From Desulfobulbaceae bacterium UBA2273 (GTDB lineage: Bacteria > Desulfobacterota > Desulfobulbia > Desulfobulbales > Desulfurivibrionaceae), in NCBI GenBank assembly GCA_002347095.1, contig DDWZ01000011.1:208547-272546 (forward strand): 64,000 nucleotides of DNA, written 5' to 3'. The notes below the pieces were generated by a model. It was not told the DNA's origin. It worked only from the letters and a program-made list of their open reading frames with translations, and ran no database searches. Below are positions 35,935-43,168 of the stretch, one piece after another. Made by a program: the position numbers and the translations under genes. Every line of letters begins with the position of its first letter. Position 1 is the first letter of the stretch.

Positions 35935-36330
35935 TTATAAGCCTTTTTGGGCCCTTTCCTGGTTTTCCTGGTGGGTTTTGCATTCGATGCATTGGGTTGT
36001 CACCGGCCGCGCCTCAAGACGCTTGGCCGAGATTTCGTCGCCGCATTCATCGCAGATGCCATAGGTTCCTTCATCGATGCGTTCGATGGCCTCCCGGATC
36101 TTGGCAAGCAGTTTGCGCTCGCGGTCGCGGATGCGGAGCTCGAAGCTGCGATCGGATTCGGCGCTGGCCCGGTCAGTGGGATCGGGATAATTTTCCGTGC
36201 TGTCGGTCATTTCGTGGATGGTTTTTTCAGCCTCCTGCAAAAGATCCTGGCTCATGGTCTCCAGCTTCTGGCGAAAATACTCAAGTTGTTCTCTGTTCAC
36301 AGTCTTACTCCCTTGGTATATCTTGGGCAA
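35935..36330 (-). CDS. DksA/TraR-family zinc-finger transcription factor
   Basis: A 131-residue protein with an N-terminal coiled coil (about 1-85) and a C-terminal zinc finger with CDEC and CIEC in GICDECGDEISAKRLEARPV. The family binds the secondary channel of RNA polymerase and, with ppGpp, tunes rRNA and amino-acid promoters. The acidic pair expected at the coiled-coil tip appears as DPTDRASAESDRSFELRIRDRE (about 50-72). The genes around it (galT, moaC, dnaJ, rpoZ) are on the same strand with gaps of 3-23 bp. RpoZ, encoded nearby, also affects ppGpp response. Confidence 0.9.
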   Translation of the reverse strand: MPKIYQGSKTVNREQLEYFRQKLETMSQDLLQEAEKTIHEMTDSTENYPDPTDRASAESDRSFELRIRDRERKLLAKIREAIERIDEGTYGICDECGDEISAKRLEARPVTTQCIECKTHQENQERAQKGL

Positions 36331-36333
36331 GCG

Positions 36334-36834
36334 TTATCCCTTCCGTTGATAGCTTCCGCTTTTGCCCCCGATTTTCCTTTCCAGTCTGATGTTGTTAATG
36401 ATCATGCCTTTGTCCACAGCCTTACACATATCATAAATGGTCAGGGCGGCAACCGAGACGGCGGTGAGCGCCTCCATCTCGACTCCGGTCCTGCCGGTTA
36501 TGCCCACGGTAGCAGTAATTTCTATGGTGTGTGTCCTGTCATTCAGATCAAAATCAACGGTCACCTTGTTGATGGCCAGAGGGTGGGTCAGGGGGATAAG
36601 GGCGTCGACCTTTTTGGCGGCCATGATCCCCGCGATCCGGGCGACTCCGAGCACATCGCCTTTGGCGATATTCCCTTCCTGCACCAACTGAAACGCCTGC
36701 GGGGAAAGGGCGATGGCGCCGCAAGCCGTTGCTTCCCGCACGGTTTCATTTTTGCCGCCCACGTCCACCATGCGGGCGTTGCCGGATTCGTCAAAATGGG
36801 TCAGTTGATTATCCGTCAAGGGCTGGTCGCTCAT
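36334..36834 (-). CDS. moaC: Cyclic pyranopterin monophosphate synthase
   Basis: A 166-residue MoaC that, with MoaA, makes cyclic pyranopterin monophosphate for molybdenum or tungsten cofactor. Landmarks: [55 protein letters not shown] (the usual LCHPL or MCHPL has Thr in place of Cys, His kept), [31 protein letters not shown] (catalytic Lys and Asp), given as position markers. The ATG at 36834 was chosen to match the family start; an ATG nine codons upstream would overlap dnaJ. Confidence 0.95.
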   Translation of the reverse strand: MSDQPLTDNQLTHFDESGNARMVDVGGKNETVREATACGAIALSPQAFQLVQEGNIAKGDVLGVARIAGIMAAKKVDALIPLTHPLAINKVTVDFDLNDRTHTIEITATVGITGRTGVEMEALTAVSVAALTIYDMCKAVDKGMIINNIRLERKIGGKSGSYQRKG

Positions 36835-36857
36835 TGTCGTTGTCTCGCGAGGAAGAA

Positions 36858-37976
36858 TCAAGGCTTTTCGTTGGAAAACGTGTGGAGGAACTTTTTGAAA
36901 AATCCCTCTTCTTCCTTGTTGGCGCCCCTTTTCTTCAGCAGGACGTCAAGTTCCGTGAGCAGTTCCTTTTCACGCGCGGACAATTTTTTCGGGATGACAA
37001 CCTTGATTTCGACGATCATGTTGCCGGGACTCCCGCCCCTGAGGGAGGGGACGCCTTCGCCTTTCAGGGTGAAGATCTGTTCCGGCTGGGTTCCCGCCGG
37101 GATGACCAGTTTCTTGGCGCCGTTGATGGTCGGCACCTCCACGGTGGCGCCCAGCGCTGCCTGCACCATGGTCAGCGGGAAGAGGCAGTGGATCTCGTTG
37201 CCCTCCCGCTGGAAAAACTCATGGGGTTCCACGTGCATGATTACATACAGATCGCCCGGCGGACCGCCCTTGCGGCCGCCTTCGCCTTCGCCCCGCAACC
37301 GCATGCGGGCGCCGGTGTCGATCCCGGCCGGGATCTTCAGGGAGACCTTTTTCGTTTTTCTGACAAGCCCCTCGCCCTGACAATCGTTGCACGGGTCGGT
37401 AATGATGGTGCCTTCGCCGTGGCATTTCGGGCAGGTGGTCTGTACCCGGAAAAAGCCCTGGGCATGCACGACCTGGCCATGGCCCTTGCAGGTGGCGCAG
37501 GTCGAGGCTTTATGCCCGGGGCGCAAGCCGGTTCCGTCGCAGGTCCAGCAGGTTTCCCGCTTGGTGATTTCGATCTCTTTTTCCGCGCCATGCACCGCAT
37601 CCATGAAACTGATGCCCAGGTCATAGCGCAGGTCGTTTCCGGCAACGGGCCCCTGGCGCCTTTGCCCGGAACGGCCACCGAACATGTCGCCGAAGATGTC
37701 GCCAAAGCTTGAGAAGATATCCTCGAAATTCCCCGGCCCGCTGTAGCCGCTGTCTTTCAGGCCGGCAACCCCGTAGCGGTCGTAAATTTTGCGTTTTTCC
37801 AGGTCGCCGAGAATTTCGTAGGCCTCGGCGGCTGATTTGAATGTATCTTCAGCAGCCTTGTCGTCCGGGTTTTTGTCCGGATGGTACTTCATGGCCAGTT
37901 TGCGGTACGCTTTTTTTATCTCCTCCGCGGTCGCATCCGGGGCGACGCCGAGTCTTTTGTAAAAATCGGTTTCCAT
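36858..37976 (-). CDS. dnaJ: Chaperone protein DnaJ
   Basis: A 372-residue type I Hsp40, co-chaperone of DnaK. Domains: J domain (1-70) with H32-P33-D34, a Gly/Phe region (75-115), the zinc finger with four CxxCxGxG-like repeats ([32 protein letters not shown]) and the C-terminal substrate-binding domain (about 215-345). dnaK and grpE are not in the window. It lies between moaC and rpoZ on the minus strand, three bases after rpoZ. Confidence 0.96.
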   Translation of the reverse strand: METDFYKRLGVAPDATAEEIKKAYRKLAMKYHPDKNPDDKAAEDTFKSAAEAYEILGDLEKRKIYDRYGVAGLKDSGYSGPGNFEDIFSSFGDIFGDMFGGRSGQRRQGPVAGNDLRYDLGISFMDAVHGAEKEIEITKRETCWTCDGTGLRPGHKASTCATCKGHGQVVHAQGFFRVQTTCPKCHGEGTIITDPCNDCQGEGLVRKTKKVSLKIPAGIDTGARMRLRGEGEGGRKGGPPGDLYVIMHVEPHEFFQREGNEIHCLFPLTMVQAALGATVEVPTINGAKKLVIPAGTQPEQIFTLKGEGVPSLRGGSPGNMIVEIKVVIPKKLSAREKELLTELDVLLKKRGANKEEEGFFKKFLHTFSNEKP

Positions 37977-37979
37977 GGG

Positions 37980-38273
37980 CTATAAGAATGCCTGTTCCTT
38001 TGGATCATCACCCTTCTGCGTGGTCGGGCCAGAAGTCTCCTCTTGGGCCGGAGAATCTTCCTTGGTGGGGGTGAAATTCTTGATGGTGGAAAAACTCACC
38101 AGGCCAGCGGCAATCTCGCGCAAGGTGGCGACGATCTCCTTGTTTTTGCATTTCACAAGAAAAGGGGCGTTCTTGCGGTGCTGTTTAACCCGTTCAACGG
38201 CAAGGTGGATCAGGGAAAAACGATTTTCATTGCCTATCTGGCTCAGGCAGTCTTCGACGGTGATACGTGCCAT
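37980..38273 (-). CDS. rpoZ: DNA-directed RNA polymerase omega subunit
   Basis: A 97-residue omega subunit. The N-terminal core (MARITVEDCLSQIGNENRFSLIHLAVERV) matches the family, and KNKEIVATLREIAAG corresponds to the NK(P)xVxALREI motif. The C-terminal 35 residues are a low-complexity acidic tail. It assists polymerase assembly and contributes to the ppGpp site. It is first in the minus-strand array rpoZ-dnaJ-moaC-DksA/TraR-like-galT. Confidence 0.92.
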   Translation of the reverse strand: MARITVEDCLSQIGNENRFSLIHLAVERVKQHRKNAPFLVKCKNKEIVATLREIAAGLVSFSTIKNFTPTKEDSPAQEETSGPTTQKGDDPKEQAFL

Positions 38274-38692
38274 GGTGCAACTCCTCCTGTGGGAATTCTC
38301 CCGTTGGGTATCGCGGTAGTATAAACTTCAAAAGTATAATCCATCCCGGGTTTTTGGCAATCATTTTTTCGCCGGGCACCCATTCCTTCCGGAATGCAAA
38401 AGGGTTTGCGCGGGTTGTTTTCCGCTGAATATGCGGGCATCTGGGAAAGATCACCACGGAGGCGGGGGAAGCCGTGCGGAGATGGCATGAAAAATGCTTG
38501 TAAACAAGGCGAGATTGAAGAAAAAAGGTGGAACGGAGGGGTAATTCAGAAAAAAATTCCTTGTTATGCCCGGGATTCGGCTTTTCCATGGGAATGAACG
38601 GGAAAAAAATTCCCAGACCGGGTGGTGAAAATGTTGTCATTTTATTGACAATGCGACTGTTTTAGTGACGCAAGACCACAGAGGGAGAGAAG
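38274..38692. other. Divergent intergenic region before the FlgO-like operon
   Basis: A 419-bp gap. It holds the rpoZ upstream region, the sigma-54 promoter at 38483-38498 and a leader of about 195 bases before the first plus-strand gene. The leader can form hairpins (AACAAGG with CCTTGTT; GGGAA with TTCCC) and contains TTGTCA-N6-TGACAA (38634-38651). A 36-codon frame from 38487 begins inside the promoter and is not credible as a gene. Confidence 0.6.
38483..38498 (+). promoter_or_regulatory. Sigma-54 (-24/-12) promoter of the FlgO-like operon
   Basis: TGGCATGAAAAATGCT has GG and GC exactly ten bases apart and matches TGGCAYR-N4-TTGCW except for one base. It points towards the genes starting at 38693, leaving a leader of about 195 bases. 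Confidence 0.78.
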
Positions 38693-38941
38693 ATGCGGAA
38701 AATCATGGCGGGATTGTTGCTCCTCAGTTGTTGCGGGTGTGCCGGCGGGGTGTACAGCGAGCTGGTTGAGGTTGAAATGCGGTTTGCCTCGCCGATGTTC
38801 GGCGGGAGCGAGCGAGTGCCCGTTGTCTATCCCGGCGGGCTCGGCGAGCCCGGTGTTTCCGGCGATTCCATGGTTCAGGCCTTTGGTCCTTCCTGGCGGA
38901 GCATGGAAAATGACTATCCTGGCTACAATTTTAATCCCTGA
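38693..38941 (+). CDS. Small predicted lipoprotein
   Basis: An 82-residue protein with a signal sequence and a probable lipobox (LLLLSC, C13), so it is likely lipid-anchored at the envelope. The mature part is short, Gly/Pro-rich and not recognised. GGGAGAG lies before the ATG. It is the first gene after the sigma-54 promoter at 38483-38498 and is followed 15 bp later by a FlgO-domain protein, so a role at the flagellar base or outer membrane is inferred from context only. Confidence 0.6.
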   Translation: MRKIMAGLLLLSCCGCAGGVYSELVEVEMRFASPMFGGSERVPVVYPGGLGEPGVSGDSMVQAFGPSWRSMENDYPGYNFNP

Positions 38942-38956
38942 GCGGGGGAGGCGAAA

Positions 38957-39838
38957 ATGATGCGTATACGATTGTTTGCGATTGTACTGGCCTTGACCGG
39001 TGCGGCCACTGCCGTGCTGGCCGATGACGGCCAGCCTTCGGACACCGCCGGAAATGGGGGCGTGTTTCAGGAACGGCAGAAACCCTCCCCGGCATATCGT
39101 CCCTACTTCTATAATTATCCCCATGCCATACCGCCTGATTACGTGTTTCGCACCGGCCGGGTTTTTTCGCCGCGGAATATGTCCCAATCCGGTTTGCCGG
39201 CTTTTGGACAGACAGGGGGGGAGCAGGCAGACGGTGCGGGCCAGGGTGCCGCCCTGCATGCCAGAATCAGCCAGATGGGGAAGGCTCTCATCGCCAATGC
39301 CAGCGAGGTGGTGGCCGACGAGTATGTGGTGGCGGTGAGCACCTTTGTCAGCCTCGACAATCTGTATGCGACCTCTTCCCTGGGCCGCTATCTGGGCGAG
39401 CAGTTGCTCTCCACCCTGCAACAGGAAGGACTGGAGGTGATTGAGGTGCGGAAAACCCCGGGCCTGATGGTGAGCCCGTATCACGGCGAGTATGCCTTGT
39501 CCCGGAGCATGGATGAGATCAGCCTGGTGCAGGGAGCCCAGGTGGTGGTGGTGGGAACCTATGCCGTGGCCGGGCAGGAAATCTTTGTGAATGCCCGTCT
39601 GTTGCGCAACGATGACAACAGGGTTCTTTCCTCGGCCAGCCTGGTTTTGCCCATTGACGCGCTGACCGCCAATCTGTTGGCCAATGAAAGCATGCCTGCT
39701 TCCACCCGCACCGCGAAGGTCGCGATCCGCGCCTTTCCGGAAAAGGGCCAGGCTGTCTCTCCGCCTCCGGCAAAAAAACCGGCGAAAAAGGTTGCGAAAC
39801 GTTCTGTGAAGCCTCCCGTACAGAAGGATTGCCCATGA
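38957..39838 (+). CDS. FlgO-domain exported protein
   Basis: A 293-residue protein with a Sec signal peptide (cleavage near VLA-DD, about residue 22) and a FlgO-like domain (about 110-235). Landmarks are VVAVSTFVSLDNLYATSSLGRYLGEQLLSTLQQEGLEVIEVRK and GAQVVVVGTYAVAGQEIFVNARLLRNDDNRVLSSASLVL (given as positions 118-160 and 183-220). FlgO in Vibrio is an outer-membrane protein needed for flagellar stability. The C-terminus is a basic Lys/Pro-rich tail (KKPAKKVAKRSVKPP). ATGA overlap with the next gene implies coupling. Confidence 0.82.
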   Translation: MMRIRLFAIVLALTGAATAVLADDGQPSDTAGNGGVFQERQKPSPAYRPYFYNYPHAIPPDYVFRTGRVFSPRNMSQSGLPAFGQTGGEQADGAGQGAALHARISQMGKALIANASEVVADEYVVAVSTFVSLDNLYATSSLGRYLGEQLLSTLQQEGLEVIEVRKTPGLMVSPYHGEYALSRSMDEISLVQGAQVVVVGTYAVAGQEIFVNARLLRNDDNRVLSSASLVLPIDALTANLLANESMPASTRTAKVAIRAFPEKGQAVSPPPAKKPAKKVAKRSVKPPVQKDCP

Positions 39839-40437
39839 AAACGACAAGGAAGATGATTCGTGGCTTGGGGTTTGCGTTGTTTCTGGGCTGCGCTCTGCTC
39901 CTAAGCGGGTGCGCGCCCCGGGCGACCACCGGCGGCACCGCCTCGGTGGTCACCCCGGATTTTTTTGGGGTGGGGGAGGAACTGGCCCTGCAGTTGACTT
40001 CCGGCATGCGCGGCGCCGGGGGAGGGCAAAGGTTGATCTTGACCACAGTGGTTGATCTTGACAACCTCTATACCACCACCCGTTTCGGCCGGACCCTGAC
40101 CGAGGCGTTGTCCACCAGTTTGTTTCGTCACGGTTTCGGCGTGGTGGAGATTCGCAAGTCCGCGGAATTATTCATTCGGGACAACCGGGGCGAGATGATG
40201 CTCACCCGGGACGCCAAGCTTCTGGCCAAGCAGCAGCAGGCCGCGGCCATTCTCACCGGCACCTATTCGCTGACCCCGACCACGGTCATCCTCAACCTCA
40301 GGCTGCTCGACGCCGGTTCCCAGCAGGTGCTTTCCGTGGCAGGGCTTGAGTTGCAGCGCAGCCGCAATATCAATCATTTGCTTTCGGCAGGAGGCGGCTC
40401 TTTCGGCGATGCGCAGCTTTCCGCCAAAGAGCGCTGA
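39835..40437 (+). CDS. FlgO-domain lipoprotein
   Basis: A 200-residue lipoprotein (lipobox LLSGC, lipidated Cys about residue 25) with a second FlgO-like domain: VDLDNLYTTTRFGRTLTEAL, GFGVVEIRKSAELFI, AAAILTGTYSLTPTTVILNLRLLDAGSQQVLSVAGL. It is clearly a paralogue of the preceding gene product. AAGGA lies seven bases before the ATG at 39835, which overlaps the upstream stop; a TTG two codons earlier was rejected. Predicted at the outer membrane, in complex with the neighbours by inference. Confidence 0.82.
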   Translation: MKTTRKMIRGLGFALFLGCALLLSGCAPRATTGGTASVVTPDFFGVGEELALQLTSGMRGAGGGQRLILTTVVDLDNLYTTTRFGRTLTEALSTSLFRHGFGVVEIRKSAELFIRDNRGEMMLTRDAKLLAKQQQAAAILTGTYSLTPTTVILNLRLLDAGSQQVLSVAGLELQRSRNINHLLSAGGGSFGDAQLSAKER

Positions 40438-40489
40438 ACAGTTCCTCCCGTGGTTTTCTCTCAATTCTGGATAGTTACAGGAGAGCGGT

Positions 40490-41122
40490 ATGCGTAAGGG
40501 AATAGCGGTGGTGCTTCTTGGTCTTCTTCTTGCCGGGTGTGCGTCGGGTCAGAAAAACTGGGCCAACCAGCCGGTGGAGGTCAAGAAAAACTCGCCAGTG
40601 GTTTTTATCCATCCGGATGCGAACACCTATCAGGAGGCCTCCGTGGGGGTTCTCCCCTTTCAGGTGCCCGCCAATATGACGCGGGAACAGGGGGAGGGGG
40701 TGGCCATGCTCTTTAAAGATGTACTGCTGGGCAAGCAGGCTTTTCCCCGGGTGCTCCGTCTTGAGAAACCGTACCTGGATATCGAGGAAGCCCTGGCCCT
40801 TGGCCGAAAGGCAAAGGTCGATCTGGTTCTGGCCGGCAAGGTAAACTATGCCCTGGAAGGCAGCCAGTTCGGGGGTGGGCGGGTTGAGGTGTCCACCCGT
40901 CTGCTCAATGTGCATACCGGCAATACCATCTGGTACATCGAGCAGTCCATGGATCAGGCCATGGCCTATCCGAAAAGCAGTACGTTGTCCCGATTTGTCG
41001 CCGCCTTTAATCCTCCGGAGATCAAGCGGTCACAGGCAGGGCCGGTGGTGCCCAATATGCTGGCGCAGGTGGCCTTTGACATGGCCGAGGTCATGGCCGG
41101 AGCCAGATCGGTGAGTCGCTGA
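40490..41122 (+). CDS. Lipoprotein with CsgG/LpoB-like features
   Basis: A 210-residue lipoprotein (lipobox LLAGC, C17). The mature part has SVGVLPFQVP, then a helix with AMLFKDVLLGKQAFPRVLRLEK, then KVDLVLAGKVNYALEGSQFGGGRVEVSTRLLNVHTGNTIWYIEQ (positions about 107-150). This alternation resembles the CsgG, LpoB and GNA1162 group of envelope lipoproteins that share a similar alpha/beta fold. The subfamily is not resolved. It lies 52 bp after the second FlgO-like gene and ends the operon. A CTGGATAGTTAC motif shared with 13561-13572 lies just upstream. Confidence 0.7.
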   Translation: MRKGIAVVLLGLLLAGCASGQKNWANQPVEVKKNSPVVFIHPDANTYQEASVGVLPFQVPANMTREQGEGVAMLFKDVLLGKQAFPRVLRLEKPYLDIEEALALGRKAKVDLVLAGKVNYALEGSQFGGGRVEVSTRLLNVHTGNTIWYIEQSMDQAMAYPKSSTLSRFVAAFNPPEIKRSQAGPVVPNMLAQVAFDMAEVMAGARSVSR

Positions 41123-41170
41123 CAGATGCATGGTGTGTTGGGGCACAGGGCGCTCCCGTTTGCCGTCGGT

Positions 41171-41950
41171 TTAGGCCTTCCAGTCGAGCACTGCCGTTAT
41201 GGGGTAATGATCCGAGGGGAAGAGATTGCCTTGGCGGGAACGGTCGATCTGCGCAGCAAGGACCCGGAAATGGTCGGAGACCAGAATCCAGTCAATGGCT
41301 GCCATTTCCTCCTGCAGCCCATAGGCGTGAAAGGTGGCCTCATCTTCCCCGTGTGGCTGGATTTGCCGCAAGGCGTCGAGCAGCGTTCCATCGCCGGTCA
41401 GGAGGCGGTATGCGTTTGAATCCTTGTCGGCATTGAAATCGCCGGTCACGATGAGTGCGGTATCCTGGCGGATCTGATCGAGCCATTGCCGCAGGAGACG
41501 GGCATCCCCCTCGATGGCCGTTGGTTCGTAGTCGAAATGGGTGTTGACGGAGGTGAGCACCGACCCGGTCAACCGGCAGGAGAGTCTGGCCCAGCTCACT
41601 GTTCGTGGATAGTTGCTTTGCCAACTCATGCTGCCGGGAATCTCCGGGGTCTCACTCAGCCAGAAGCATCCCGTATCGAGCAGCCGGAAGGCGGAGCGGC
41701 GAAAGAGCAGGGGCGCCATCTCCAGCGCCGTGCCTCCGGGGCCGCCCCGATGGACGCCAAAAAAATGATAGTCCGGCAGGCGGGTGCGGACAAACTCGGC
41801 CTGCTCGGTGTCCAGGCACTCCTGGAGGCCGAGCAAGTCGGGCCCGAAGGCGCTGATCCTTTCCAGGGCAAAGGACTTGCGGCGGTCCCAGTGGTTCTCT
41901 CCATCGTCGGCCAGGCCGACACGGATGTTGAAGCTCATCACCTTGATCAT
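41171..41950 (-). CDS. Endonuclease/exonuclease/phosphatase-family hydrolase
   Basis: A 259-residue protein of the EEP (DNase I-like) superfamily, without signal peptide. Motifs: VMSFNIRVG (Asn), LLGLQECLD (metal-binding Glu), SVNTHFDYE, VTGDFNADKDS (Asp and Asn), AIDWILVSD and the final SDHYPITAVL (Asp-His pair). The metal-dependent phosphodiesterase core is complete. The family covers nucleases, sphingomyelinases and sugar- or lipid-phosphate hydrolases, so the substrate is open. It is 21 bp after a GH5 hydrolase gene, in a probable operon with an ABC protein. Confidence 0.88.
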   Translation of the reverse strand: MIKVMSFNIRVGLADDGENHWDRRKSFALERISAFGPDLLGLQECLDTEQAEFVRTRLPDYHFFGVHRGGPGGTALEMAPLLFRRSAFRLLDTGCFWLSETPEIPGSMSWQSNYPRTVSWARLSCRLTGSVLTSVNTHFDYEPTAIEGDARLLRQWLDQIRQDTALIVTGDFNADKDSNAYRLLTGDGTLLDALRQIQPHGEDEATFHAYGLQEEMAAIDWILVSDHFRVLAAQIDRSRQGNLFPSDHYPITAVLDWKA

Positions 41951-41971
41951 GGCAAGTCCTCCTGCGGCCGC

Positions 41972-43147
41972 TTATGGCTGCTTGGCCCGTTCCAGAGTCC
42001 CCCGTATGCCCGCGAACTGCTCCGGCCGTCCCATATTGGGAAAGAACCCCTGATCCACGCAGTCCCGATAGCACCATTCCGGAGTAGTCTCGGTCCGGTA
42101 CGTCCAGAAGAACCAGCCCGCGTATTTCTCAAAGGTCAGCACTTGGGCCGAGGCGTAGCCGCGATAGGCCGCCGACATCTGAAAGAGATCCATTTCCTCC
42201 AGGGCATGATTGAACGGCCCCTCCGCCCAAAGGGAGACCATCTTCAGATCCAGCCCCAGGCTCCATTCCCCGCAATACACCTGATAGCCGGATTCACGGA
42301 TGATCTCATCCGCTTCGTCGCGCCAGTCCACGGCGGACTTACGGATGTGCCCGAAGATGTCCAGACTGGTGTCGTAATCCATAAAGCATTGATAGCGGTG
42401 GATATCGAGGGCCACGTTGCGGAACTCCGGCTCCTGGAGAAACCCTGCAAACTCCCGAAAGCTGCGGAATCCGTCGTGGAATACCACCGTCACCCGCTCG
42501 GGCGGGCAGTGGCGGCGGATGCGCTGATAAGCCTCGAGGTTGAAGCGCTTCAACAGATCGGTGGGGATATCCCAGCGCGGTTCATTGAGCGTCTCGATGC
42601 CGTGCAGCGTTGGATGATCTCCGTACCGCTCGGCCAATCGTTCCAGCATGGCCAGGGAGTGTTCGATGTACTCCTCGCTGGTATGCCACTCGCAAACGTC
42701 GAGGATGCCGCCGTTGTCAAAGCCGTTCTGGCAGCCCGGCGCGGCATGGAGGTCGAGAACCACCCGCAGGCCGAACTCCCCGGCCCACTCAAAGACCTTG
42801 TCGACGATGGCAAGCCCCCCTTCCACGAAGGGATAGCGCGCCTCCTGATAGCTGCGGTGGTAGGGATAGTCCTTGCCGAAGAGCCAGTGGCCGACCGGCA
42901 ACCGCACGGCATTGATGCCGGCACTCTTCAGCCAACCGAAGTCGTCGCGGGTGATGAAGGTGTGCCAGTGCTGGTGCAGGCGCCGGGTAGCCTCAACCTC
43001 GCCCAGCTCGACGCAGTATGAGGTCTCGTCGGTGGCTTGCAGCCCCGCAAACAGACTCGGCGTAATCCATTTTTCGAGCACCAGCCAGCCGCCGAGATTG
43101 ACGCCGCGGAGTTTGCTGCCGGATTCGTGAACCGTTTGGATAGTCAT
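41972..43147 (-). CDS. Glycoside hydrolase family 5, probable exo-beta-glucanase type
   Basis: A 391-residue GH5 enzyme with no signal peptide. The N-terminal RGVNLGGWLVLEKWITPSLF is characteristic of the fungal-type exo-beta-1,3-glucanase branch (GH5_9-like). The acid/base is E189 in ETLNEP and the nucleophile is E294 in YCGEWSLG. Further active-site parts are VRLPVGHW and DLHAAPG. Acting in the cytoplasm, it would cleave glucans or glucosides that were imported or made inside. It lies between an ABC protein and an EEP hydrolase with gaps of about 20 bp. The exact substrate is an inference from motif similarity. Confidence 0.87.
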   Translation of the reverse strand: MTIQTVHESGSKLRGVNLGGWLVLEKWITPSLFAGLQATDETSYCVELGEVEATRRLHQHWHTFITRDDFGWLKSAGINAVRLPVGHWLFGKDYPYHRSYQEARYPFVEGGLAIVDKVFEWAGEFGLRVVLDLHAAPGCQNGFDNGGILDVCEWHTSEEYIEHSLAMLERLAERYGDHPTLHGIETLNEPRWDIPTDLLKRFNLEAYQRIRRHCPPERVTVVFHDGFRSFREFAGFLQEPEFRNVALDIHRYQCFMDYDTSLDIFGHIRKSAVDWRDEADEIIRESGYQVYCGEWSLGLDLKMVSLWAEGPFNHALEEMDLFQMSAAYRGYASAQVLTFEKYAGWFFWTYRTETTPEWCYRDCVDQGFFPNMGRPEQFAGIRGTLERAKQP

Positions 43148-43168
43148 GGATGATCCTTTTGCATGGTT

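Noticed and set aside
38487..38597. 36-codon frame MKNACKQGE... in the FlgO-operon leader
   Set aside because: Its start codon lies inside the sigma-54 promoter, so it would not be transcribed from it.
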